Source: Psilocybe azurescens (taxonomy: Eukaryota > Basidiomycota > Agaricomycetes > Agaricales > Agrocybaceae). From it: 41,400 nt of DNA. The notes under the pieces are model-generated. The model ran no database searches and was not told the DNA's origin. It saw only the letters and a list, made by a program, of their open reading frames with translations. The stretch spans positions 1-41,400 of the forward strand of contig JAJIRX010000104.1 of assembly GCA_023853785.1 (NCBI GenBank), in the 5' to 3' direction. Position 1 is the first letter of the stretch. Each line of letters begins with the position of its first letter. Below are positions 19,977-30,935 of the stretch, in pieces. Position numbers and translations under genes: made by a program.

Positions 19977-21060
19977 AAACTGTTACTTTCTGATTTCAAT
20001 TTAAATATTCTTTTTCCTTTTTTATTTCAAATGTTCCTATTATTCACCCTTCTTCTATTTCTGCGCTTTCTACTTTTAATTTAGATAATTCCAAGTTTCT
20101 TGAAGAGTTCAAATCAGCTTTCCGTGACAATACCAAGTGGCTTAAAGCTTTACAGAAAAACAATTCGTCTTTCGATATTCAGGACAATCTTGTTTTCCAC
20201 AACAATTGTCTATTTGTTCCACAACCTTTACACACCAAAGTACTTTATTTGCAACATGATTCTGTACTCACCAGTCATCCAGGACATGCAGTCACCTTCA
20301 ATCTGGTCAATCATGACTATTCATGGCCCGGAATGAGGACCTTTGTTCGTAGCTACATATCTTCCTGTGATAAATGTTCTTGTGTCAAAACGCAACTCAC
20401 AAACCTTATGGTTTATTGAAGCCTCTTGACATTCCAGATCGTCCTTGGTTATTGATATCAATGGATTTCATAGTCAAGCTTCCGCATTCACATGGCTATG
20501 ATTCTATTTGGGTAATTTGCGACCACATGACATGTGCCGCACATTTCATTCCAGTATGTGAATCTATGGATGCCCCAGAACTTGCTTGTCTATTCCTAGA
20601 TCACATCTTTCAACTTCATGGATTTCCCCAGTCTATCATCACCGATTGTGGTTCTATATTTGTCTCTTCCTTCCTCTGTAATCTCATGAAACTCTGTAAT
20701 GTCAAGATGAAACTGTCAACCGCTTATCATCCCCAGACAGATGGATTAACAGAATGCACCAATCAAACTCTCGAAACATACATTCGTGCTTTCTGTTTGT
20801 ATCAACAAGACAACTGCGTCGATTTCTTAGCTTTGGGTCCATTGGAAAACACTGCCTGACTCTGAAAACTCTTGGATTTCTTTTTCTGAAATTTCTACTT
20901 ATTATCCTTTATTAGAAACTTTTCATAGATGTAATCCTTCTTCTGTACACCCTCCTCATTTCAATTTTTCTATTCCTATCGTTTCTACCACCATTTCTTC
21001 TTTTTCAGATATTTCTACAATTCCAACTTATTCTCATTATGCTCCACAATAACCTTCATC
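19977..21060 (+). pseudogene. Gypsy-1 integrase with truncated C-terminus
   Basis: A zinc-binding HHCC segment is readable near 20260-20390 (HPGH, then SSCDKCSC). The core in 20374-20859 has SMDFIVKLPHS (first Asp), ITDCGSIFVSSF (second Asp) and TECTNQTLETYI (Glu), so the DDE triad is intact. After DNCVDFLALGP the region jumps to DSENSWISFSEISTYYPLL and HRCNPSS, which looks like the end of a chromodomain region, so the middle of the C-terminus is deleted. Integrase inserts the cDNA; chromodomains can steer it to heterochromatin (family knowledge). Confidence 0.85.
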
Positions 21061-21185
21061 ACCACCAAATAATCCTTGGATGTGCGAATATGAACTGCCC
21101 ACTCTTCAAACCAGTTCTACGTGGTCATTGTATTCATCCACCTTCTTTGAAAGACTACGACACATCAATCTTGAAGAGGGGATAA

Positions 21186-21410
21186 TGTGATGAATGTCTA
21201 GCGTGATGTGAATGACATGTATGATATCATTATTTTTATTTCATTTCTTACTAGTTTAGTTTCTATTCAGATCTCCTTTTTTAGTTGTTTACTATTTAGT
21301 TGTGTTGATTACTTTGTTTATTCTTTGTAGAGTCAACTCAGTGTATTGACTCAGATCAATGATCTATTAAACTCATTCATTTATTTCCTTTCTTGGTTTG
21401 AGTTCTTACA
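21186..21410 (+). repeat. Gypsy-1 3' LTR (225 bp)
   Basis: Begins TGTGATGAATGTC after the polypurine tract (gaagaggggataa) and ends GAGTTCTTACA, followed by the TTCTA target duplication. Confidence 0.93.
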
Positions 21411-23076
21411 TTCTAGCCAGTGGAGAATATTTGTTGGAGACTCAGACTTGGCAAATTTGGTCCATGCAAGAACAACTCCACAAGGTGCACATGCAGTTTC
21501 AACACAATATGAATTATTAGGTGAAAAATAATGTTTTCATCGTTGTGTAGAATGAGTATTCTCATCAATCTCTTTATCATGTGGTTGCTGAATAGCTCCT
21601 TCAGGAATTTGTTGCCATTCTTGATGTTCACCAGGCCTTTGAAGAATGCGACAAATACCATTGAGAGTTTCTTTACTACAGGCCTGCACACTTTGCTTCC
21701 AGTTGTCTTGATATTGCCTGCAAGCTTGAGTTTTTTCAAATTTATCACTGTTACAGCCAACCATTCAGCATTTGTTTGCAAGTTCAACTTTATGCATTGT
21801 ACAAAGTGAACCACCACATGCATTAATAAGATCATTGGTACAACCATCAAAAGCACAAATCTAAGTTCACAAAATTAGTATAAACTTAAAGATAAAACAA
21901 AAGTCAAAAACAAACCTGTGGCTCCATAACAACACCATCTAAAGTATATAGCTTAACAGATAATGTACCTGGAATAGGATCTTTGTCTTGAACAGTCTCT
22001 TTGTATGGCTTGGTACAATCAGAACAAGAATGTTCTCTTGCACCAGGAATTTTACCACCATTTCCAAGTATAGCAAAGGCATGCTGAGTAAGATCATCAA
22101 TATTAATATCAGAAATAGTTTCAAATGTTCTGTGTAAAGATGCAGCCACAACTCTAATAGAGTGCTGTACAAAAGCTTGCCAGACTTGTTTCTGACTAAG
22201 TTTAAATATATTAGCAGAACCAGTGGTGCTAAAGCTATTGTTCTAATATTGAGTATATGTATTTGCAGATGCATGAAATGAGTATATGCTATTCATTAGT
22301 GCATTTGCAAAAACATAATCAACCCAGATGTTGCTTCCAATCTGGATGTATTTAGGAAAATTTAGATATCTCTCAATACAAGTGTCATTATTATGATAAG
22401 TTTGATGATCTGCAGAATATAATGTGTGGCATTTGGTGCATTTTCCTGTTAATACAGGGACATTTTAAAAATAGATGATCCTTTGAGCAAAGTCACCAAT
22501 GGTAAATCACGTCCACAGGTATATATTCTAATATGTCGAGATTTGCATAATGGAGTTATACAAATCATGTTAAAAGGGAAGATTATCCACACTGGTTCAA
22601 TACACTTTTGAGAAACTTTTTCCAACTTTTGATGGAAAGCACCTTTTTTATAGAGTGTAAGACCAAGAACTTCAGAAAAATTATCAAGCTTTACAGCTAA
22701 TACAGTTTCCCAGGTATCAGACATAAATTGATTTTGTTGAAAAAGCATAGAAAGACCAGTATCAAGTTGATTTTTTAACGCACGACTCAAAGTCTTCGTC
22801 CAACTTGTAGCAACTATATGCTTTTATCCTGTAGACTTGGGTACTTTTGGTGAGCATGTAAATTAAGCAAGTCTGGATTTTCCACTAGAGAAAAAGGACT
22901 AGCAGCACAGTTTCCAAAGAAATATCTGGATTAAATATTGTTGACACAAATTTGCTAAAAGCCAAAAATGTAATATTGGGAAATGATGTTGTTGGTCCTG
23001 ATGCAGATACACCATGAAGATATGCAAGACAGATAAGCAGCCAGAATAGAGAAAGTAGAGGTGATATAGCCATCAA
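21411..23076 (-). pseudogene. CxC5/CxC6-like gene associated with KDZ transposases, 5' part
   Basis: Reading leftward from a possible ATG at 23076: FPNITFLAFSKFVSTIF and NPDISLETVLL, then ITPLCKSRHIRIYTCGRDLP and LVTLLKG, then the cluster KCTKCHTLYSADHQTYHNND. It continues with SNIWVDYVFANALMNSIYSF, DINIDDLTQHAFAILGNGGK, HSCSDC, DGVVMEPQ, and, after a GT-AG intron at 21861-21915, ICAFDGCTNDLINACGGSLC. SYCVETACAPCGVVLAWTKF then runs into HWLE at the Gypsy-1 boundary. The spaced Cys/His pairs suggest metal binding. The start is uncertain: the first 25 residues are hydrophobic and may be non-coding. Frameshifts near 22465 and stops near 21777 and 22244 indicate decay, apart from the 9.8-kb insertion. 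Confidence 0.7.
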
Positions 23077-23173
23077 GTAGATTTTTATAAAAGATCTGAA
23101 AAAATCACAGTATACAAACAGTTAGATTTTAAAACATTTAAAAGTACATTGCATATATTTATATTCTTCCTAT

Positions 23174-25438
23174 TTACTGCTCAGATTGCTTCTTCGTCTT
23201 CTTCTTTGACTTCTCCTGCTCAGATGTATTCTTTGATGAACTTGCTCTGACCTTTCTCTCAACACCAACAACTTTTTCCTTCTTTAGCATCTTTCCATCA
23301 TTATCCATCTATTCCTGTAAAATTTTCAAAGTATATCTTGCATCATCACCCCAGAGCTCTACTGCTGTCATGCTATCAGAGTCCCCATTAAGCCACTTGC
23401 TCATCTTGGGAAAATACTGAGCAGCCCTTTTAAAATTTGGACACCACATGTTACTCCATTGACTCTTCCCAATGAAAAGCTCGATGACTTGCTTCTCAGT
23501 TGGTGGTCTGTCAGGCCACTTTGAAATTTTAGCCATCTGGTCAAGAGCAGCACTAACAGCGCAATAGCAGCGATACTGGCCAGGAAGGTCTTTGGGTGGG
23601 TGCTGACGTGTCAGGTCCATTGGAACCTTGAGAACAGAAGCAAGGGTGGACTCATAAGGAGTGAATGGTTTACAAGAAATAGTCTCTTCAGCAGCAGTGG
23701 TGTTGATGTTACTAGTTTCAACCTCACCAGATGTTGATATAGATAGTGAAGGAGAGCAAATGTGGACCAGAACACTGTGGCATGACAGAACAAGAGATAG
23801 GTGGAAGAGATGCAGCCTGAAGAGATTGAGCATGTGATGGCACAATAGAAGAAAAAAATTGAAGGCTCAAAAGAGCTCTATAGCATTGAATTAGTAATAT
23901 TTATCATACTGAGCTTGTTATATAATACTCACACAAAGAATATGAAGAGTTTGTTTACCATTATGAACTTTGAATGAAATTTCATTATTGGATTCCACTG
24001 CATTATTGTAGAAACCCTTCATGTCCCAAAGTTCATCTATGGTATCCCAGACAAGAATACAATTTTTAAATATAGTTAGATAGAAATTTAAATTAGTATG
24101 TATTATAAAAACTTACTGGTGATTGGTTCAAAAGACTAGCAACATTTTGCAAAACTGGCCTCAAATTTTTGTTGACAGTAACAGGAACCCACATGCTAGG
24201 CCTCATGTTTGTTGCCTAAAGCTGAAAAGGATCCAAAATAAATGAATACATAAGAACAAAGCCCTTTACTTTGTTGAAAATAGATGAGAAATGAAGATCT
24301 TCATCATCAACTGGATTATAAGTCAATCCAACTGCTTGGCCTCAAAAATGCCACCTGTAGCCCAAGAAGAACCTTGAGGACAAAGTGGGCTTTCCATAGT
24401 GGCATCTGTTTATAATTAAATAAATAATTAAAATAAATATAAATATAAACACCAACCTTCATCAGAAAGCTTGTTTTCAGATGTTTTCTGCTCCTCTGAA
24501 CTGATAGCAACTGGAGCAGAAATATCTGGAGCAGGCAAAGACATTGTAGTGGTTGAGGTAAGAGTAGTAGGAGTATCATTGATGCTTGGGGCAGCAGCAG
24601 ACAGAGTTGTAGCTTCAGCATTGATAGCTGCAGTTCCAGTACCACCAGTTGAAGAGGTGGCAGCCAGAGGAGACTCAGTTGTGGAGACTGGTGCTGAACG
24701 CCAAGGAGGTGCAACTGAATCACCTCCTTCTGCCAGAACTTTTAAAGTGCTTAAAATATTTTAATATATATATATAAACAAAGAACAAAAACAAACTCAC
24801 TGAGTCTGTTTCCTAATCTGCTTAGCTTCCTCAGCTTCAACAGCTGCATTTTTCTCTGCAGTTGTCCTATACTGTTTTGATCTGAAATTAAAGTTAGAAA
24901 TAAATCAAAATATAGTCAATAACTTCTTACTTCTTGACCTCTTTCTTCAAAGTTGCTTTCCTCCCTCTTCTCCCCCTTTCCTCAACTTATCAACCACCAT
25001 CTCCTCCAGATCTGGTAACCCTGCTCCATCCCCCCTCCTCCCCCTGCTCCTCCCTCCCCCTCCTTCTCCCTTCCTACCTCTCCTCCTTCTCCTCTTCCTC
25101 CTCCTCCTCCTTCTCCCTCCCCCTCCTCCCCTCCTCCCTCCTCCTCCTCCCCTCCCCTCCCCTCCCTCCTACCCCTCCCTCTCCTCTTCCTCCCCTTCCT
25201 CCTTCTCCCCTCCTCCCCCTCCTCCTCCCCTTCCTCCTCCTTCTCCTCCTCCTCCTCCCTCCTCCCCCTTCTCTTCTTCCTCCTCCTCTAGATCTGTCTT
25301 GGCTGCCCTGTTTGAACCAGACCTTAATCTCTTCTTAGCAGTCTGAGCAGCACTAGACCCTTGCTTCTTCCTGCTATTAGAAGCAACAGCCAAAGCAGCA
25401 GGTGTAGCTTTGGTGGTAGATTTAGTAGTGGCAGGCAT
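23174..25438 (-). CDS. Multi-exon gene of unknown function upstream of the CxC gene
   Basis: The ATG at 25438 opens MPATTKSTTKATPAALAVAS and a basic, then Glu/Gly-rich segment. Plausible GT-AG introns lie at 24882-24930, 24750-24800, 24406-24456, 24037-24116 and 23878-23932. Exonic pieces include AEKNAAVEAEEAKQIRKQT, a Ser/Thr/Ala-rich linker, DEDLHFSSIFNKVKGFVLMY, MRPSMWVPVTVNKNLRPVLQ, DELWDMKGFYNNAVESNNEI and the conserved-looking core DLPGQYRCYCAVSAALDQMA, WPDRPPTEKQVIELFIGKSQ, WCPNFKRAAQYFPKMSKWL. The end is Lys-rich with a stop at 23174-23176. I recall similar repeated hypothetical proteins in mushroom genomes but know no function. Damage: a frameshift near 24325, a TAG at 23306-23308, a TAG at 25169 within the repeat, and a frame change near 23750. 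It may be a young pseudogene. The CxC gene starts about 100 bp downstream on the same strand. Confidence 0.6.
25018..25289. repeat. Polypyrimidine/polypurine tract in exon 1 of the unknown gene
   Basis: About 270 bp of almost pure C/T on the plus strand (ctcctcc-type repeats) with very few purines. On the minus strand it encodes a Glu/Gly-rich run until a TAG at 25169. Such mirror-like tracts can adopt triplex structures and slip during replication, which may explain the frame loss. Confidence 0.85.
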
Positions 25439-25637
25439 AATGCAGATGGTGAGCTAGTAGTACAGTGATGATGGTGGTTACAGAACAAGAGGCCATCTGC
25501 CCTTCAAGCAGAGAGTAATCTTAATATGGCAACTCATTATAAATACTCCAAAATAAATCCAAGTTCACTATGAAAATTCAAGCCCAGTGAATACATGATA
25601 TATATATATATATATGTATATGCTAACTAGGGCTATG
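25439..25637. other. Short gap between the unknown gene and Gypsy-2
   Basis: No coding evidence. It contains an AT dinucleotide run at about 25597-25616. The 5 bp before the Gypsy-2 LTR (ctatg) do not match those after its 3' LTR (gtttg). The gap may hold the promoter of the minus-strand gene starting at 25438, but no clear element was recognised. Confidence 0.5.
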
Positions 25638-26107
25638 TGTTACGACAAGTCTTTTCTTTTCCTTTCTCTTTTCTTTTTCTTTTCCCTTTCTTTGTCATCC
25701 TTCACATCATTGATACAGCATCATCTGCTCTGATGAACTTTGTTTTCTATCATTCTATGAAACTCCATCATATCTCTGATGGACTTTCACTTCCATCTTT
25801 TATGATACATCTTTCGATGAACGTTTGATCTGTTTCCTTTCACTTCCATCTTTTATGATACATCTTTCGATGAACGATTGATCTGTTTCCTCTATTCTTA
25901 TATACATCTGCTGATGAACATTCAAACTTGTTTCAACTTGCTGTACAGTTCATAGTATTTATACCAGGAAGGATCCATTGTATTCTTTAGCTAGTTCTTG
26001 AGAATCCAACCTGCTTAACCTGCTCTACTCTGAACTTGAACTTGTTCTTGTAAACGATTGGTGGTTAGATTACGCATACTGCGTGATTCTAACTTGAGAT
26101 CGTAACA
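25638..26107 (+). repeat. Gypsy-2 5' LTR (470 bp) with an internal 53-bp duplication
   Basis: TGTTACGACAAGTC... to ...GAGATCGTAACA (TGTTACG/CGTAACA ends), with a T/C-rich stretch just inside. A 53-bp unit occurs twice in tandem (25785-25837 and 25838-25890) but once in the 3' LTR. Confidence 0.93.
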
Positions 26108-26177
26108 AAAGAACTAGCTTCTCACTCTACCATACTGCTTCGTCCACAAGCGGTATCGGGAGCTTGAACCAGACACC

Positions 26178-27294
26178 ATGACATCTCGGCCGGAACCTTC
26201 TCCGCAAACTACGACACTGACGACAGTGGTGAACAAACGCCTACATCAGATGTTCAACCCACTACCCAAACCCCAGGACTATCGTCAGGAGAAGAATACT
26301 TCACCGACGCCTCTGAACCCTCTGAACCCTCTGAAATCTCTGAACCAAACAAAACACAAATGGTTGACCAACAAATGATCGGACGCCCCCAAAGACGAGG
26401 GAACTCTCTCTTAGCAAACCTACACCCTTCAACGGTGAACGGTTTAAGAGCAAGAAATTCCTTCAAGAATGTATCCTCTATATGGGGATCAACAAGGACA
26501 CCTACGACACCGAACCAAAACGGATCGCATTCATTCTCTCTTACATGCAAGAAGGGAATGCGGTCATTTGGAAACAACAATTCGTCCAGAACAAATTAAA
26601 CCCTCGACACGGGGGATATCGACTTACCAACTTACAGGGAATTTATCAACGAATTCCAGAAGGCCTTCAAGCCAGAAGAAGCAGACATCGATGCATTGGA
26701 CAAATTAAAAATACTTCGACAAAAGAACCTGACCGCCCGAACAACTAGTAACAAAGTTCAAACTACTGGTTGGAGAGGCAGGGATGTCTAATGACTCCAA
26801 CACGGCAAACAAACTCTTGATAGAAATGTTCAAGACGGCGCTAAACCCGGTGCTAGTACAGAAAATCATCATGTCTGAAAAGAAGCCCACAAAAATCGAA
26901 GAATGGTACGACAAAGCCATGACCTTTGACAGGAGCTATCAACTCGCTATGGCGATTAAAGGCCCATCTCAATCAAACGCGCAATTCATTCCCAGAGCCA
27001 TGCCAAAGAAGGACCCTTTGCAATGGACGTTGACGTCATGACCACTGAAGAACGAGCAAGCCTCATGAAAAGGGGGCTTGTTTTAGATGCAAACAAGCAG
27101 GACATCTCGCAGTAGATTGCCCTCAGAAGAAGAAAAACAACAACCCATTCATGTCGGAAGGAGTTGCCGAAGAAAAATGGACACCCAAGGACCTTCATGC
27201 CCATATCCGGGAGTTGAACATGGAGGAAAGAGAGGAACTGGCGAGTTTGGCAATGGGAAACCAGGAGGAGGATAACAACACTGAGGATTTTTAA
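26178..27294 (+). pseudogene. Gypsy-2 gag, frameshifted
   Basis: The ATG at 26178 opens MTSRPEPSPQTTT. The acidic N-terminal region continues in shifted frames to VDQQMIGRPQRRG. Capsid-like segments follow: ILYMGINKDTYDTEPKRIAF, ILSYMQEGNAVIWKQQFVQN, then NDSNTANKLLIEMFKTALNP and EEWYDKAMTFDRSYQLAMAI. The zinc knuckle CFRCKQAGHLAVDC is readable at about 27073-27115. It ends EDF with a stop at 27292-27294. The same capsid and knuckle arrangement occurs in Gypsy-3. At least four frame breaks. Confidence 0.85.
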
Positions 27295-27350
27295 AATGGA
27301 GAACCGAATCGACGTCGGTCTCTCCACGATTAGGCATCTATTCTGTATTT

Positions 27351-28146
27351 ATGGCTACACTCGAGAATAAATCTATGCATTTACCGATTTCATTCTCTGC
27401 CATAAAAAACGGAAAGCCACAAATCGTCAAAACCTCAGGTCTAATTGACTCTGGAGCTGGTGGAAAATTCATCGACCAAAACTACGCTAGGAAGCTAGGA
27501 CTCGAACAAAAACCCTTGAAGAGAAGCCTCATGGTTTACAACGTGGATGGAACTCTCAACAAGAAAGGAACAATCTCTACCTTTGTAGAACTCAATCTTA
27601 CCATCGGGAACAGAACGAACAAGGAAATTCTGTTTGTCTCCGGGCTGGGACGACAAAAGATTATTCTAGGACTACCTTGGCTTCAGAAACAAAACCCAGA
27701 TATCAATTGGGAAACTGGAAGAGTTAAATGGAGAGTTTCCAAATCCATCCACTCTACCACTATGGAAGAAGAACTGGAAGAAACTGAACCGATCACGGAC
27801 ACCATGGACGCCCCACTGGAGGACTTCAACGCTTTGGTAATAGATTTTATCGAAGCAAAAGACTCGAAGAAATAGATCAGGCATGGATCAACGCGAAAAC
27901 TACGGCTTCACAAACTCTGGCAATGGAACATGAAAACAGGACACCTGCTAAACCATTGGAAGAACTTATTCCCCGGACCTCCATGACTATCTCAGACTTT
28001 TTGACAAAAAGGCAGCTGATCGATTTCCTATCTCAAGACCCTGGGACCACAAAATTGAACTGAAGCCTGGGTTCAAACCGAAACCATGCAAGGTCTATAG
28101 CCTCACCCCGGAAGAACAAATCGAACAGGACAAATTTCTCAAAGAA
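27351..28146 (+). pseudogene. Gypsy-2 aspartic protease and linker
   Basis: The frame 27351-27875 has SGLIDSGAGGKFIDQNYARK (catalytic Asp in DSGAGG) and RQKIILGLPWLQKQNPDINW, the ILG-PWL half-site of retropepsins. A frameshift near 27870 leads into a linker with [12 protein letters not shown] and [11 protein letters not shown] before the RT. The protease would process the Gag-Pol polyprotein. The same DSGAGGKFIDQNYA motif is found in Gypsy-3. Confidence 0.9.
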
Positions 28147-29580
28147 ATGCTGGACAAGGGATATATTGTCAAATCAGAATCGGACATCACATCGCCTTTT
28201 TTCTTTGTAGCCAAGAAAGACGGAAAACTGCGACCTTGTCAAGACTATCGATACCTGAACGAATGGACAGTAAAGAATGCCTACCCTTTGCAACAGATCC
28301 CGATCTACTGGACAAACTCAAAGGAGCAAAATTCTTTACCAAATTGGATGTCAGACAAGGGTATAACAATGTTCGCATTCGAAAGGAAGATCAACGGAAA
28401 GCCGCCTTCAAAACGAATTGAGGACTCTTTGAACCCACAGTTATGTTCTTCGGATTATGCAATTCCCTGGCCACTTTTCAATCCATGATGGATTCGCTGT
28501 TCGAAGGCAAAATCTCTGAAGGGTTTGTGATCATCTATATGGACGACATCCTAATCTTTGCCAAAAATCAAGAAGATTTGGCAAGATATGAACAAATTGT
28601 CCTGCAAAGGCTAAAGGATAACGACCTATACCTCAAACCAGAAAAATGTGTCTTCAGACAACGAAAAGTCGAATACCTGGGAATGATAATCGAAGAAGGG
28701 AAAATCTCCATGGACCAATCGAAACTTAAAGGAATCCGAGACTGGCCTGCACCTGCTACAGTAAAGCAAGTCAGGGGATTCCTGGGATTTGAAATTTCTA
28801 CCAAAAATTCATCAGGAAATTCTCTACAGTGGCACAACCCCTGAACGATCTCTTAAAGAAGGACAAGAAATTGAATGGACGGACGCAGCTCAACGAGCAT
28901 TCAACGAACTAAAACAACAATTCACGGAAGAACCAGTTCTCTCTATGCCAGACCCAAGCAAACCATTTCAAATCGAATGCGACGCCTCTAAATATGCATC
29001 TGGAGCTGTTCTGACTCAACTCGATGGTAACGGCAAAAGACACCCATGCGCATTCATTTCAAAAACCTTCTCCCGCTGACGGAAAGGAACTACGAAATCT
29101 ATGATCGGGAACTCCTGGCAATTGTACGAGCATTACAGGAATGGAGACATTACATTCAAGGATCCAAACATACAACGATTATTCATTCTGATCACAAAAA
29201 CCTGACCTATTTCAGAAGCCCAAGAAATCTGAACAGACGGCAAGCTCGATGGTCATTATTTCTATCCGAATTCGATCTGAAACTGATCCACATGCCTGGG
29301 ATGAAAATGATTCAATCTGATGCCTTATCCAGAAGACCAGATTTCATACCAGACGAAGACCCCGATAACGAAGATGTGACTCTATTACCAGAGGAACTCT
29401 TTGTCAATCTAATCGACACTGAACTACAACAGAAAATCATTGATTCAGAAGAATTTGACACGGATATTGCAGAAATCTTGAAAGCTCTACTACAAGGGGG
29501 ACCACCGAATTTACGAACAGATCTCAACGACTGGAGAACAGAAGAATTCAACGGGAAAAACGTCATTTTTTATAAAGACA
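28147..29580 (+). pseudogene. Gypsy-2 reverse transcriptase and RNase H
   Basis: RT motifs: [40 protein letters not shown] (motif A), [20 protein letters not shown] (motif B, with the usual LTN reading LCN) and [13 protein letters not shown] (motif C, YMDD at about 28536-28547). The thumb reads [20 protein letters not shown]. RNase H reads [40 protein letters not shown] and [20 protein letters not shown]. Frame changes fall near 28300, 28420, 28790 and 29075. Confidence 0.93.
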
Positions 29581-30410
29581 AGACGTATATACCAAAGAAC
29601 CAAAATCTACGACAACAGGTGGTAAAATCCTTTCATGATCTACCATCGGCAGGACACCCAGGAGAACTTGAAACTTACAACGCAGTAAAGACACATTACT
29701 GGTGGCCAGGGCTACGATCCTTCATTAAACAATACGTCAAAGGCTGCAGGATCTGTCAACAATTCAAAATTAACAGGAACCCCTCTCACCCATCCTTCAT
29801 GCCAGTAGCCGGACCAACTTCTACGCAACCATTTGCAAACTGTTCGATGGACTTTCTAACCGACTTACCACCAGTTAAGAACAGCGCAGGACAGATCGTG
29901 GATGCGATCATGGTCATGGTAGACCATGGGCTTACTAAGGGGTGATTTTAATACCTTGCTGAAAAAAGGGAAACTGGGAGAGGCACTCGACGTAGAAGGA
30001 GCAGCTCAACTCTTACTCGACAATCTTTTCAAACGATTTGGACTCCCAGACAGTATCATCTCCAACCGAGATCCCCTATTCACTGCAAAAGTCTTTCAAG
30101 AACTCATGAAACTCTTGGGAATCAAGTCAAAATTAACTACGGCTTATCATCCAATAGGAGACGGAACCACCGAACGATTCAATCAAGAAATAGAAGCCTA
30201 TCTATCCATCTACTGCTTGTCACACCCAACTGACTGGAACAAGTCAGTTGGAACGTTGGAATTCACACACAACAACAGGAAACACTCTGAAAGAGCCAAG
30301 ACCCCGTTCGAACTCACCTTAGGTTCATCTCCAATAGCCATTCCACTTGCATTCGAGAACACCAAGGCCCCATCAGTGGAGGAAAAAGTCAAACATCTCC
30401 TAAAAGATTG
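29581..30410 (+). pseudogene. Gypsy-2 integrase, second catalytic Asp replaced by Asn
   Basis: The HHCC domain reads HDLPSAGHPGELETYNAVKT with CRICQQFK (29635-29770). The core has SMDFLTDLPPV (first Asp), IISNRDPLFTAKVFQ and GTTERFNQEIEAYLSIYC (Glu). Gypsy-3 and the family have SDRDP at the second position, where the first Asp is catalytic; here aac encodes Asn at about 30053. A frameshift at 29935-29945 splits the core, and a TGA at 30409-30411 precedes EEALAAHELARQRIAERRKS. Confidence 0.9.
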
Positions 30411-30912
30411 AGAAGAAGCGCTAGCCGCCCACGAACTTGCAAGACAAAGAATAGCCGAACGACGAAAATCAAACTTCAAACCATTTGAGAAAGGAACAAA
30501 AGTCTGGCTAGACTCCCGCAACATCTCCACGAGGTATCATTCAAAGATGAAACCGAAACGAGAAGGCCCGTTCACAATCATGGAAGTCTTGGGACCTCTC
30601 ACGTACAGACTCAAAATACCCAAGATAAGGAAGATCCACGACGTTTTCCACGCCACTCTACTCATGCCATATAACGAGACAGAAACATACGGACCGAACT
30701 TCCTAGACCACCACCAGAGATCAAAAATCAGGAAGAACACTGGGAAGTCGAAACTATTCTGAATCACAGAAAGACAGGACGAAAACCCAAGAAAGGAAAG
30801 CGAAAATATCAGTATCTTATCAAATGGACCGGATTCCCTATCTCCGAAGCAACGTGGGGAAAAAGATGACGTGTTTGACGACGACAGCGAGATTCTTCGA
30901 GAATATCATTGA
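30411..30912 (+). pseudogene. Gypsy-2 integrase C-terminus and chromodomain
   Basis: Reads WLDSRNISTRYHSKMKPKRE, GPFTIMEVLGPLTYRLKIPK and HDVFHATLLMPYNETETYGP (the GPF/Y-type region), then KYQYLIKWTGFPISEATW, a chromodomain core with the usual aromatic and Trp positions. After a one-base insertion near 30855 it ends DDVFDDDSEILREYH with a stop at 30910-30912. Chromodomains of Ty3/gypsy chromoviruses bind modified histones and bias integration (family knowledge). Confidence 0.88.
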
Positions 30913-30935
30913 TTACACAAACTCTGACCATCCTG

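Larger units (their letters stand above)
11631..21410 (+). mobile_element. Gypsy-1: Ty3/gypsy LTR retrotransposon with nested insertions
   Basis: Two 225-bp LTRs (11631-11855 and 21186-21410) flank gag, protease, RT, RNase H and integrase in Ty3/gypsy order. TTCTA is duplicated at 11626-11630 and 21411-21415. The polypurine tract gaagagggga lies just before the 3' LTR. Removing the Tc1 (13723-17029) and hAT-like (17740-18892) insertions with their target duplications leaves about 5.3 kb, a normal gypsy length. The insertion splits the CxC5/CxC6-like gene. The coding region is broken by frameshifts and by both insertions. Confidence 0.95.

Noticed and set aside
22885..23076. Secretion signal on the CxC-like protein
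   Set aside because: The first 25 residues are hydrophobic, but the start codon is uncertain and the segment may be non-coding; the family is not known to be secreted.
24316..24723. Leu-rich 135-codon minus-strand ORF
   Set aside because: It is out of frame with the exon that has GT-AG borders and reads through the predicted intron at 24406-24456.
11023..25438. KDZ transposase
   Set aside because: Only the associated CxC-type protein and an unknown gene are visible; no KDZ transposase motifs were found on either strand.
25169..25438. Functional Glu/Gly-rich domain
   Set aside because: The run is a by-product of the polypurine repeat and ends at a stop inside it.
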